DNA of 64,000 bases from Aurantimonas coralicida DSM 14790 (GTDB lineage Bacteria > Pseudomonadota > Alphaproteobacteria > Rhizobiales > Rhizobiaceae). Numbering within the stretch: the first letter of the stretch is position 1; the number at the start of each line of letters is the position of its first letter. The stretch spans positions 1 to 64,000 of the forward strand of contig NZ_ATXK01000003.1 in the NCBI RefSeq assembly GCF_000421645.1, written 5' to 3'. The notes under the pieces are model-generated. The model ran no database searches, had not been told where the DNA came from, and saw only the letters and a list, made by a program, of their open reading frames with translations. This document shows, piece by piece, positions 1 through 7,900 of the stretch. The translations under genes were made by a program, and so were the position numbers.

Positions 1-2
1 CC

Positions 3-317
3 GGCCTGCGCTCCTCGGTGACGTTTGATAACGACACCGCCTTCGCCCGCCACCGCCTGCTCGACGACCTGTTCGGCATGTCGACCTGGTTCTGCGACGC
101 CTACGCTTCCTGGCAGAAGGGAGGCGTCGAAAACGCCAACGGACGATTGCGACGATGGCTGCCCAGATGGCTCGATCTCGACACCCTGTCCGAAGCCGAT
201 CTCCAGGACGCCATTGTCAGCCTCAACACCACGCCGCGCAAATGCCTCGGCTTCATCACCCCTTTCCAGTGCCTCCTCCAGGAACTTGGCAAGGACGTCC
301 GAATCCGCTTCTCATGA
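3..317 (+). CDS. IS30-family transposase, C-terminal part (cut by window edge)
   Basis: This reading frame is open from the left edge and encodes the end of a DDE transposase of the IS30 family. The sequence shows the integrase-core signature TFDN (first residue of the second catalytic block), then a stretch with FCD.YASWQKGGVEN and NGRLRRWLPR, and finally NTTPRKCLGF.TPFQ, which is the classic IS30 C-terminal pattern with the catalytic Glu in GGVEN. The GTG at position 18 is only an internal Val; the true start lies outside the window. No terminal inverted repeat was identified after the stop. It marks the left boundary of an island-like stretch and is followed at once by a truncated acetyltransferase frame. 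Whether the copy is intact upstream cannot be seen. Confidence 0.9.
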   Translation, partial: GLRSSVTFDNDTAFARHRLLDDLFGMSTWFCDAYASWQKGGVENANGRLRRWLPRWLDLDTLSEADLQDAIVSLNTTPRKCLGFITPFQCLLQELGKDVRIRFS

Positions 318-365
318 GCATGTTGCGTTTCGCGCTGGAATCCACCCCGCGGCAAGGGGCTCGGG

Positions 366-656
366 TTTCATTTCGGTTCCCTGCTTCTGGACATCGCATT
401 CGATCATCTCCGCCTCCGCCGGCTCACGACCTTTTTTCGGTCGGATAACGAGCGGACAGATAGGCTAGTCACGCACCTCGGCTTTCGCGAAGAGGGCCGA
501 ATGCGCGAAGCGTGGTTTGCCAAGGGCCGGACATTCGACGCCGTTGTTGTCGGCGTATTGCGGGACGAATGGTACGCCAATCGCTCCGCTCTTCAGGCGG
601 AGCTCCGATGCGACCAAAAGATAAGGTTTGGGGCGGTGGAAGAACACGCACCATAA
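366..656 (+). pseudogene. GNAT-family N-acetyltransferase, C-terminal fragment
   Basis: Translating the frame that ends with TAA at 654-656 gives a recognisable end of a RimJ/RimL-type GNAT acetyltransferase: an acetyl-CoA loop-like GFHFGSLLLDIAF, the motif DNERTDRLVTHLGFREEG, and the terminal GRTFDAVVVGVLRDEW block. No start codon with a ribosome site precedes it and the first half of the domain (about 80-90 residues) is missing. The break lies near the end of the IS30-family transposase, so insertion or deletion linked to that element is the likely cause. The frame is the same as that of the transposase but is separated from it by the transposase stop. I read it as a gene remnant without function. 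Confidence 0.7.
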
Positions 657-689
657 GCCGACCCCGGAGTCCGGCTATTCTCGATTACG

Positions 690-2474
690 GTGAGGCGGCT
701 GACAGTGAAGGCACCAGACCAACCGAATGGGCCACGACGGCGACTCGGAGCAGCGCTGTTCGCTGACATTGTGAATTATGCAGACTTGATGAGTCGGGAT
801 GAGGTCGGTACCCACGCGGCGGTAATAGCTCGCCTGCGCCTGCTAAGCCAAATCGGCGAAAGATATCGCGGCGAAGTCATACAGCGGCTCGGTGATGGCG
901 TTTTTATGCTATTCGACAGCGCCGTAGACTGCGTCTGCTTCGCGATGCGGGCGCAGATTGCCATGCAGTCTGAGAATAGCGACCTTCCGTCGGAGCGGTG
1001 CATTGTCTTCCGGATTGGGATACATTGCGGTGAGATTCTATTCGCCGACGAGGGAATAGGCGGCGACACCATCAACATTGCTGCTCGGATTGAGTCACTG
1101 GCTCCACCGGGATCGATCGCATTGACTTCTACTGTGCACGAACAGGTACGCAACAAGGTACCAGCCGGGTTCGAGTATCTCGGACCCAGAGTGCTGAAGA
1201 ACATCGCCGAACCGGTGGAACTCTTCCTGCTACGCGAGGACAGCGAGCCAGCGGCAATGACTCCAGCGTTGAGGCTAGGGAGGCAGGATCGTGCAGCGGC
1301 GATAAGCGACCAATCAGTGGTCATCTTGCCATTCAAGTTTGATGGCGAACCGGGCACTGAGAACTGGTTAGCCAACGGGCTGACGGAAGACATCACGACG
1401 AACTTGTCGCGCTTCCATAACCTCTTCGTGATTGCGCGCAACTCTGCTTTTGTCTACCGCGAGCAGGAAATATCGCCGCTGGAAGCCGGACACCGTTTCC
1501 AAGTACGCTACGTTATCTATGGTACTGTACGGCGCTCGGGAAAGCGTCTCAGGATCACTGTCCAGCTTGTTGACGCCATCCGCGATCGGACGATCTGGGG
1601 CGAGCAATACAATCGCAATCTCGACGATATTTTCGACATTCAAGACGAGATTAATCGGACCGTTGTAGCGGCGATTGCCGTTCAGATTGAAGCATCCGAG
1701 CGCGAGCGCTTGCGAAGTGTTCCACCGTCCGATCTGCGCGCTTATGGTTTTGTCCTACAAGGCCAGCAGCACTCTCTTCAGTACCGCCGCGAAGAGAATC
1801 TCATCGCTCGCCGGCTTTACGATGCCGCGCTTCAGGCCGATCCGCAGTATGCGCGTGCGCTGGCGGCTAAGTCGCGAACCCTCAATCTCGACTGGCGCTA
1901 CAAATGGGGTGACGAGACGACTGGCGCTTTGGATGAAGCGCTAAACTTAGCCCTTTCAGCAACGTTGTCAGATGAAACAGACGCGAGGGGATTCGGCGAG
2001 CTTGGGTACGCGCACCTGTACCGAAAAGAGCATGATGCATCGATTAGCGCTTATCGTCGTGCCCTATTGCTTAATCCAAATGATGCAGATCTGATGTCCG
2101 ACATGGCCGACGCGCTTGCGCATTCGGGCCGAGCAGAGGAAGCCATCACCCTTCTCGAAAAGGCAATGCAGCTCAATCCATTTTTTCCGGACCAGTACCT
2201 TTGGCATTTAGGTGGCGCATACTACAAACTGCATCGCTACGACGAAGTCATACAGACTATTCAGTCGATGCAGAATCCCACCGAAGGACGCCGTTTGCTT
2301 GCTGCGAGTTACGCCCAGATGGGCAGGCTTGACGAAGCGCGCAGTGAAGCTGAAATGGTACTGCAAGCCCATCCTGGTTTCCTCGTCGAGCATTGGGCGA
2401 GAGTCTTGCCGGATCGGCTACAATCTGATGTGGAGCACTTCGTTGACGGGATGCAGAAAGCTGGGCTCTCTTAA
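690..2474 (+). CDS. Class III adenylate/guanylate cyclase with TolB-like and TPR regions
   Basis: A 594-residue cytoplasmic signalling protein. Residues ~20-175 form a class III nucleotide cyclase domain: FADIVNYADLM (first metal Asp), LGDGVFMLF (second metal Asp), RIGIHCGE, and the transition-state block GGDTINIAARIE, so the catalytic residues look intact. Residues ~205-340 match the TolB-like/FlgO-like region seen after such cyclases in rhizobia (VVILPF, GLTEDITTNLSRF, YVIYGTVRRSGKRLRITVQL). Residues ~345-590 are helical tetratricopeptide-type repeats (AEEAITLLEKAMQLNPFFPD). The GTG start at 690 is the longest choice; GTG 705 is an alternative. Its stop codon abuts the stop of the convergent gene with no spacer. 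Predicted product is cAMP (or cGMP). Lower GC than the flanking chromosome suggests acquisition with the island. Confidence 0.88.
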   Translation: MRRLTVKAPDQPNGPRRRLGAALFADIVNYADLMSRDEVGTHAAVIARLRLLSQIGERYRGEVIQRLGDGVFMLFDSAVDCVCFAMRAQIAMQSENSDLPSERCIVFRIGIHCGEILFADEGIGGDTINIAARIESLAPPGSIALTSTVHEQVRNKVPAGFEYLGPRVLKNIAEPVELFLLREDSEPAAMTPALRLGRQDRAAAISDQSVVILPFKFDGEPGTENWLANGLTEDITTNLSRFHNLFVIARNSAFVYREQEISPLEAGHRFQVRYVIYGTVRRSGKRLRITVQLVDAIRDRTIWGEQYNRNLDDIFDIQDEINRTVVAAIAVQIEASERERLRSVPPSDLRAYGFVLQGQQHSLQYRREENLIARRLYDAALQADPQYARALAAKSRTLNLDWRYKWGDETTGALDEALNLALSATLSDETDARGFGELGYAHLYRKEHDASISAYRRALLLNPNDADLMSDMADALAHSGRAEEAITLLEKAMQLNPFFPDQYLWHLGGAYYKLHRYDEVIQTIQSMQNPTEGRRLLAASYAQMGRLDEARSEAEMVLQAHPGFLVEHWARVLPDRLQSDVEHFVDGMQKAGLS

Positions 2475-3416
2475 TCAGTCACTCGCGTCGCCCCGTCGGC
2501 CCGGATAACGCGCACCGCTCAGCATAGCGCCAGAAAACCTCGCACCACTCACCATGGCGCCGCTGACCATCGCCCCGGCCACCCTGGGGCCACCGGCACT
2601 GTTGGGGTCGCTAAAGAAGGTATTGAGAAGCACCTGCTCAAACATCCCAGTATCGATATCCATTCTAATCGTGTAGTCGGCCTTGTCGTAAGACCAGACT
2701 TTCAGTTCGTCGGCGTAGTCAAAATCGGCGGCTGCCAGCCCAGTAAGCGAGGGGTCCCCGGGCGCTCGCGCGCGATTTGCCATGCCCTTCTTTCCCGTTC
2801 TGTATTCAGTGGCTTCAACACCATCCCCATGGACCAGAAACAATACAGGGCGAGGCAGTTCGTAATACGTACCCTCGTAGCTAAATCCGTAAACGCGGGC
2901 GAAGCGCGCAGATTGACTGGTCAACTGATTTTGTAGGAACTTATTAGTACGCGGACTTCTGGCGGGAGACGGATTATGATTTCCGTCTTTCTGATCTGCT
3001 GAAGGAACGATCGCCGTCGGAAATCCATTCGCGGGATTTGTATCAACAATTCTCCAAAATGTATTCTTGTTGGTTCTTCCCTTTCTTATTCTTATCATCA
3101 TGTTGGCTTCATATTCGAAGCTTTCATCGATCTCCAAACGCGACGATCCAGTATCATTGCCTTTGGCATTCGCAGGGACGAATTTGTAAACGCCAAGCTC
3201 ATTTGGGTCTGTCTGGTTCTTGAGTAGTATTCGATGCTTCGGTTTCAGACGGACGCTGTCCACCTCGACGATTCCCGTAAGCGCGTGGTTGTTGATACTC
3301 GCTAAATCTACTATTTCAAAGTTTGACATCGGGGCGGGCGGATCTACGATATCCAGATCCTCCACCACGCGTCCGAACAACAGGATATTCGATGGACTGA
3401 GTAGCGTCTCGGTCAT
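2475..3416 (-). CDS. Unrecognised protein with phage-tail-like motif and C-terminal pentapeptide-type repeats
   Basis: A 313-residue protein I cannot assign to a named family. Residues ~35-115 resemble the motif of phage tail or surface proteins that reads 'DGV..GDRVLLKNQTDPNENGVY': here VEVDSVRLKPKHRILLKNQT followed by DPNELGVYKF and a later block ending TFWRIVD. The last ~40 residues hold five successive five-residue units of the form A-x-(V/F/L/Y)-(S/P)-G (GAMVSGAMVSGARFSGAMLS), a degenerate pentapeptide repeat with Met/Arg in place of Asp/Asn, then a basic GRRGDASD end. It is the last gene of a same-strand set YcaO-TfuA-metallopeptidase (96-bp gap from the peptidase). It could be a structural/surface protein or a large substrate of the YcaO-TfuA pair; that role is inference. 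Confidence 0.75.
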   Translation of the reverse strand: MTETLLSPSNILLFGRVVEDLDIVDPPAPMSNFEIVDLASINNHALTGIVEVDSVRLKPKHRILLKNQTDPNELGVYKFVPANAKGNDTGSSRLEIDESFEYEANMMIRIRKGRTNKNTFWRIVDTNPANGFPTAIVPSADQKDGNHNPSPARSPRTNKFLQNQLTSQSARFARVYGFSYEGTYYELPRPVLFLVHGDGVEATEYRTGKKGMANRARAPGDPSLTGLAAADFDYADELKVWSYDKADYTIRMDIDTGMFEQVLLNTFFSDPNSAGGPRVAGAMVSGAMVSGARFSGAMLSGARYPGRRGDASD

Positions 3417-3512
3417 CTAGGCCTCCTTATGCCCGGCCTGGGCAATGAGAGCTGGGCGCTAAAGCCCTCCTCAAATTATACCTGTAAATCGTGTCGCTGG
3501 ATAGGGATGACA

Positions 3513-4784
3513 TCATCTTCCTTTGGGGACTAACGTGCGAACTGACCCAGCGTGACTGTCATTGCCAAACGGCTGCAATTGCGGTCCGACTTTGACCCAA
3601 CCAATGTCACGTAGGTCAAAATTTCCGCGGATCATTCGAAAAAATCTGCCTCTGTTGAGTTGCCGATCAACGAGCTCGAATACCTCGGCGACATCAACGT
3701 AGCTCAGATCGTCCCGCTCAATCAGGTCCCAAGTCGTGGCCAGATATGTTCCAACTATGTCGCGCGCCCGCAATAGTGCCATCTTGAACCCGTCTGGATC
3801 ACGCGCGAATGCTTTGTCGAATAAGCGCTGCATGGTCGATGCATAATAAGGGGTAGCTAGCAATTTATCGGACAAATCTTCCAATATTGGAGTGATCAGC
3901 CCATGCTCAAGGAGCTCCTCATGAAATATATCGACTAGAATATCGAAGAATGCGCCCGTCAGTGGCTGGGACAAGTCATGCTCTTTTCTCCAGCCACGTT
4001 TGAACTCCGAAAGCCGCCGGTCGTTCGACGAAATCCGGATCTGTTTGTTAGGGGACAACTCAGCCATCCGGCTGACCCGGTTCAAGGTGTAGAGATTGCC
4101 GCGCGTTGTCAAAAGAAGATCGTCGACAACCGAATTGAAGTGCAAAGAAGATATTAGCGCGACAAGGTCAGCCGCCGATTCGTGAAAGCCGAAATACTCG
4201 CCGGTCGCCGCCTCTGGGTCGGGTACACCGAGCTCGCTGTAGATTATGGCGTGACCAACTTCGTGAGCAATCACATCGAAGTTCAAGCTGTACGGTACAA
4301 AACTCTCGCCCTTTCCGTGGCCTCCGACCTCAATGAAGCCATAACCGGCATATGCATTCTGCAAACTCGGCAGTATGGATAATTCCAAGCGCGGAAAATC
4401 GCGTTCAAATTGCCAGCGTATTGGGCGCTGAAAATAGTTTTCCCATACGTCGATGACGAAGCGCACGGTGCCGAAGAGATGCGCCATCTCGAATTGCTCG
4501 GTACCCATCCGTAGATAGTCGAAGTGCCCCTCTGCGTCTGGCAATGCTGGCAGATTGATGGGGCCGTGCCACGGTGGCAGCGAAAGCGTGGTGTCCTTTC
4601 GATCCATGCTGATCCCGTAGGGATGGCGCTTGCCGATCGGATAAACAGTGTAGGCGCGGTGGTCAGCAGGACCGGGCCTCACCTGTCCCGCAGGTGTCGC
4701 GATTAGTACCGTCTCAGGTGCAACCTGCGCCGCGGCGAAACTCGCCTGCGGGAAGAGCCTGAAGCGCGTGCCGCATATAGCCAA
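3513..4784 (-). CDS. HExxH zinc metallopeptidase (gluzincin-like)
   Basis: A 423-residue protein with a clear zinc peptidase centre: HEVGH at residues 174-178 gives two His ligands and the general-base Glu, and GFHESAADLVAL at ~199-210 supplies the likely third ligand Glu202, an arrangement like that of thermolysin-type (M4-like) gluzincins. No convincing signal peptide or propeptide is visible, so it may work in the cytoplasm. It lies 35 bp after tfuA and 96 bp before the pentapeptide-tail gene on the same strand, so it probably shares their transcript. In a peptide-modification cassette such an enzyme would be the natural candidate to cut a leader or release a product, but there is no direct evidence for that. 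The start at 4784 is the longest; ATG 4607 is an internal option that would keep the active site. Confidence 0.82.
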   Translation of the reverse strand: MAICGTRFRLFPQASFAAAQVAPETVLIATPAGQVRPGPADHRAYTVYPIGKRHPYGISMDRKDTTLSLPPWHGPINLPALPDAEGHFDYLRMGTEQFEMAHLFGTVRFVIDVWENYFQRPIRWQFERDFPRLELSILPSLQNAYAGYGFIEVGGHGKGESFVPYSLNFDVIAHEVGHAIIYSELGVPDPEAATGEYFGFHESAADLVALISSLHFNSVVDDLLLTTRGNLYTLNRVSRMAELSPNKQIRISSNDRRLSEFKRGWRKEHDLSQPLTGAFFDILVDIFHEELLEHGLITPILEDLSDKLLATPYYASTMQRLFDKAFARDPDGFKMALLRARDIVGTYLATTWDLIERDDLSYVDVAEVFELVDRQLNRGRFFRMIRGNFDLRDIGWVKVGPQLQPFGNDSHAGSVRTLVPKGR

Positions 4785-4819
4785 GTCGGCCCCCAGAGGC
4801 TGCCGTCCGCTTGCTCGCC

Positions 4820-5650
4820 TTAACGGTCTCGGCGTTGGGGTGAAGTTACCACTGCATCACGGAGCAGGCTAGCCAACGTCTCGCGCCCGCCCCGGGGTGA
4901 CCGGCTCAGTGACCTGGCAGGCTGACTTCCTTCGTTCCAGCCTGCTAAGGCCCGGTCCCACAGGAATGTCGGTTCGAAGTCGTGGTGGACGCGCGGCAAC
5001 GCATCACGGCTGCAGAGTTCTGTTACCAAAGCGACCATCGCCAGTGCGTCCTTTCGCTTCTGATCAACGCGCCCAGCCGGTAGCCAAGCTCGGAAACGCT
5101 TAAGATCGGTTGCTTCCGTAGTAGCGATGCCCTCCATGATATTTGTCCAGGTCCGAGCCTTGTAGAACAAGCCCATTGCACTGTGCATCACTGCTTGCGC
5201 AGTGCAGGGACCGAAAATTCCAGCCTGCTGCGCGGCATTAGTTGTAGCGCGGACATTCACCAACGGTTCGGTGAGCGGTAGATAGCCGACGTCCTCTGGC
5301 CCATGCAGGAGCGCGACTTCGTCGTCGGCCTCGAGATTGCCGTTTCGATAATCCTGATAGATTTGGCCGACCCCAACCACGCCGTAGGCATCGAGTTCCG
5401 CTGCTCTAAGCGCACCCATACTTGCTGCTCCGAAGACCGGTATCCCAAGAGACAGCGCCCAGAGGATCTCCTTGTGCCAGACCGCCAGAACCCCCTCGAA
5501 GAAGCCGTCAGCGAGGGCAATGGCGTCTGGCCGCGACTGGGCTGCGTGAAAAACATCGCCATTCCGCGCTGGCGGCTGCCGATCGAAGACAGGCGGTAGC
5601 GGTTGCTCCAAACGAGCTAAGGAAGGCCCAGCGAAAAGCACGACGCTCAT
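4820..5650 (-). CDS. tfuA: TfuA-like protein (YcaO partner)
   Basis: A 276-residue protein with the TfuA core. Diagnostic segments are the N-terminal VVLFAGPSL, the block DAIALADGFFEGVLAVWHKE, and the strongly conserved GIPVFGAASMGALRAAEL, followed by GVGQIYQDY and DEVALLHGPED. TfuA proteins were first described with the trifolitoxin genes of Rhizobium and are partners of YcaO enzymes in thioamide formation, including thioviridamide-type peptides and thioglycine in methyl-coenzyme M reductase, where TfuA is thought to help deliver or release sulfur. The ATG overlaps the YcaO stop by four bases (ATGA), so the two are translationally coupled. The C-terminal ~60 residues are basic and unremarkable. 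Confidence 0.92.
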   Translation of the reverse strand: MSVVLFAGPSLARLEQPLPPVFDRQPPARNGDVFHAAQSRPDAIALADGFFEGVLAVWHKEILWALSLGIPVFGAASMGALRAAELDAYGVVGVGQIYQDYRNGNLEADDEVALLHGPEDVGYLPLTEPLVNVRATTNAAQQAGIFGPCTAQAVMHSAMGLFYKARTWTNIMEGIATTEATDLKRFRAWLPAGRVDQKRKDALAMVALVTELCSRDALPRVHHDFEPTFLWDRALAGWNEGSQPARSLSRSPRGGRETLASLLRDAVVTSPQRRDR

Positions 5651-6849
5651 TGTTGCTCCGCAGCGGCGCGGGCACGAGGGCCAGGCACGTAGCCAGGGCC
5701 GTCGTGCGGCGCCTCGAGTCCGGGGACGATTACCCGCACCACCGGGATACCCACGCCCGGCTTGTCAAGGTGAACAGCGACTGCTCCGTTCATACCGCAC
5801 GCTGCAAGGCGGTCGAGCAAGTAACTCACCTGATCCTCTGGTGCGCAGGTCGCGAAAGACGGGCCAATGTTGTAGCGGCGTGGAGGGACGCTGTCGGCGA
5901 GGAGCCACTCCACATACCTCCTCTTTCCCATCAGACCACGCGGCGTAAACTCCGCGGGCTCGAGATCATCCCGAGAGCCGGTCACATAGGTCAGGCGGGT
6001 CTGCGCGGCCTCGGTAAGCGCCCGAATTAGCGCTATGTGTCGCTGCGGATGCGTGCCTGAACCAAGCCCTATGTGCCCGAGCCCCGCCACATCTTCCCAG
6101 ATCAAGCAAAGAAAGCTCGCGACAGCGACATCCGTCGCTACATCCCATACTGCAACTCGCAGTCCGGCGTCGCTGATCTTCGCGCAGGTGGCCGCAGCGA
6201 TAGGATGGTCGATCGAAGTAAGGTCAATACGCGTTATTGCCCGTGCCTCCGCGGATTGAGCCGACCACACCGCTACCGAATCCCGTTCGATCACCTCGCA
6301 AAGGGCGCTGCGAAGCGCCATTGCGTTCGTCGATCCAGAAGCTAGTCCATTCGTACTGGCCGGAAACAGACCGTACCCTGGCTTGAGCGGCTCGGAATAG
6401 TCAGCATGCACCATCTCGAACGGCAAGAGCAGCTTTCGTCCTGAGCGGAGCTCGACCCCATCCACCCAGAGCACCCGCGAATGCGGCGAGCGCGCCTCGC
6501 CTGAGATCCGGGGCAGACGTGAGACATCGATGGCGCGTCCCGACGCGGCAACGTTGGCGATGCTGTCTAACGTCAAAGGTAGCGTGATATTCTCCGCGTG
6601 CCAGACCTCGATCGCCTCCATCAACGCAGAGATCTTCGCGATTGTGAGATCGACCCCTTTCCCTTGTGAAACGCTCACCGACCTGGCGGCAGGACGGATG
6701 GCTAGCGCCACAGGGATCCCAATCCGATCAAGGTTTGTGACGTCTGCAAGCCGGGTAATTCCAAACTCCGACATCCGGCTCACTAGCGTGTCCAGCTGCG
6801 TAGCCTTCGTGTACGGAAGCGTAGCCTCACCCATGCATTCACTCAGCAC
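5647..6849 (-). CDS. YcaO-like ATP-dependent peptide backbone-modifying enzyme
   Basis: A 400-residue YcaO-domain protein. The ATP/Mg-binding motifs are present: SALMEAIE (Ser74, Glu78, Glu81) after GKGVDLTIAK; ALRSALCEVIERD (Glu185, Glu188, Arg189); and RALTEAAQTRL with GSRDD at ~277-295. YcaO enzymes phosphorylate a backbone amide oxygen, giving azolines with a downstream partner or thioamides when paired with TfuA. The C-terminus reads YVPGPRARA, not the strict PxPxP of azoline-forming enzymes, in line with a TfuA partner. It is the first gene of a four-gene minus-strand set and overlaps tfuA by four bases. No short precursor peptide with a convincing start and ribosome site was found in the 730 bp upstream, so the substrate is unknown. 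Confidence 0.93.
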   Translation of the reverse strand: MLSECMGEATLPYTKATQLDTLVSRMSEFGITRLADVTNLDRIGIPVALAIRPAARSVSVSQGKGVDLTIAKISALMEAIEVWHAENITLPLTLDSIANVAASGRAIDVSRLPRISGEARSPHSRVLWVDGVELRSGRKLLLPFEMVHADYSEPLKPGYGLFPASTNGLASGSTNAMALRSALCEVIERDSVAVWSAQSAEARAITRIDLTSIDHPIAAATCAKISDAGLRVAVWDVATDVAVASFLCLIWEDVAGLGHIGLGSGTHPQRHIALIRALTEAAQTRLTYVTGSRDDLEPAEFTPRGLMGKRRYVEWLLADSVPPRRYNIGPSFATCAPEDQVSYLLDRLAACGMNGAVAVHLDKPGVGIPVVRVIVPGLEAPHDGPGYVPGPRARAAAEQQ

Positions 6850-7584
6850 ATAAAGTTATCGCGAAACTGGGTTGTCGGCCCGCTGCCATCTTTCGGAAGC
6901 TGTTTCGAGGATTGTGTCGCAAGGACGTTGGCCGTTCATTGGGGTCAAGCCTGAACCGACGGCCGAGCCTGTAGCGGTAGTAAGAGTCGACAGCGAGATG
7001 CGTGATCCTAACACATGGGCAGCACCGCGGCAGAGTGCGCTCTGCGCTAGACTTTGCAGACACATATTTGCGGAGCCTGTTTCGGCCTCGGTGGCGCGCT
7101 TGGAGCGCAGCGACAATGCTGCGGCGCGACAGACATATCGATCCGTGGCCGACCGGAAGCGGTGGCGGACTTCTGACGAAGTGCTGGGCTCTGCTTGCGG
7201 CGTGTCTGAGAGGGGCCCGAACGTCGCTACTCATTGTCGGATGGCGCATGGTTTGGCAGTGCGCCCGTGCTCTGAGGCGATAGATCGCGGCCAAGCTTCA
7301 AGCAAGAATTAAGGCAGGCATAGTTATTGAAAGCGTAGATGATGGACTGATTGCGCTTTGCCCGGCGGCCGCCGCGAGGGCAATCGACAGGAGTTCCCCG
7401 TCTGCATCGATGCCCTCGCTACCGGTACCGCGCCTTTCCCGGCGTTCGAAGAGCACGCCGGGTTTGTGTCAATATGATGACGGGATCGCTCTGCAGGCGT
7501 AGCGTATCTATTGAATCTGCTTGTGATGTGCTGTCAAAATAAAGTCGGATTTTGGTTTACTGTATTTCGTAGTCAAACCGTTTT
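6850..7584. other. Intergenic stretch between the YcaO and SciP-like genes
   Basis: About 735 bp with no gene I can support. Open frames exist on both strands (for example a plus-strand frame at 6872-7312 and a minus-strand frame at 6839-7294), but they overlap each other, lack recognisable motifs and have no clear ribosome sites. The region must contain the promoter of the minus-strand YcaO operon. It is also the natural place to look for a short precursor peptide; none with a Cys/Ser/Thr/Gly-rich core stood out. The last ~80 bp before 7585 are AT-rich and could hold the promoter of the SciP-like gene. Confidence 0.5.
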
Positions 7585-7824
7585 ATGAGGCTCGTTATGC
7601 GGGACGTCTTGCCTCCATATGACGTAGAGAGATGGACGCCTCGTCGGAAAGCGTCGGTGGTAGGCGCTGTGGCGGGCGGCGACCTAACCGCAGATGCGGC
7701 ATGTGCGAGATACAAGATCTCTCGGGAGGAGTTTCTAATGTGGGAGAGGCTCGAAAATCGCTATGGCGTTTCGGGCCTTCAGACAACGCGCGCTGAGAAC
7801 TATCGCAAGCGGAAACCCGACTGA
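7585..7824 (+). CDS. SciP/DUF1153-family regulator (paralogue)
   Basis: A 79-residue protein of the DUF1153 family. The order RWTPRRKASVVGAVAGGDLT, then ADAACARYKISREEFLMWE and GLQTTRAENYR, follows SciP of Caulobacter: a helix-turn-helix with the conserved RRKA, E/A-C-x-R-Y, EEF-x-x-W and C-terminal L-x-x-T-R elements. SciP binds DNA and restrains CtrA-dependent transcription in the alphaproteobacterial cell cycle. This copy differs from typical SciP by a short divergent N-terminus and a basic C-terminal extension, and sits between the YcaO region and a broken IS5-family transposase, so it is more likely an accessory paralogue than the housekeeping copy. ATG 7597 is an alternative start. Confidence 0.8.
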   Translation: MRLVMRDVLPPYDVERWTPRRKASVVGAVAGGDLTADAACARYKISREEFLMWERLENRYGVSGLQTTRAENYRKRKPD

Positions 7825-7900
7825 GCCGCTCGGGTTTGTATGCCACACATCTCTTAGAGTTGATTTAAAACTGATGAAGCTTGGGGATGCGGCGCATGAT

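Noticed and set aside
2475-2620. C-terminal pentapeptide units considered as a Qnr/MfpA-like gyrase-protecting domain
   Set aside because: Only five units and Met/Arg at the Asp/Asn position; far too short for a right-handed beta-helix DNA mimic.
6872-7312. 146-residue plus-strand frame upstream of the YcaO gene
   Set aside because: No recognisable motif, no ribosome site, overlapped by equally long frames on the other strand; composition as expected for chance frames in GC-rich DNA. A faint likeness of its end to transposase helix-turn-helix segments was too weak to claim.
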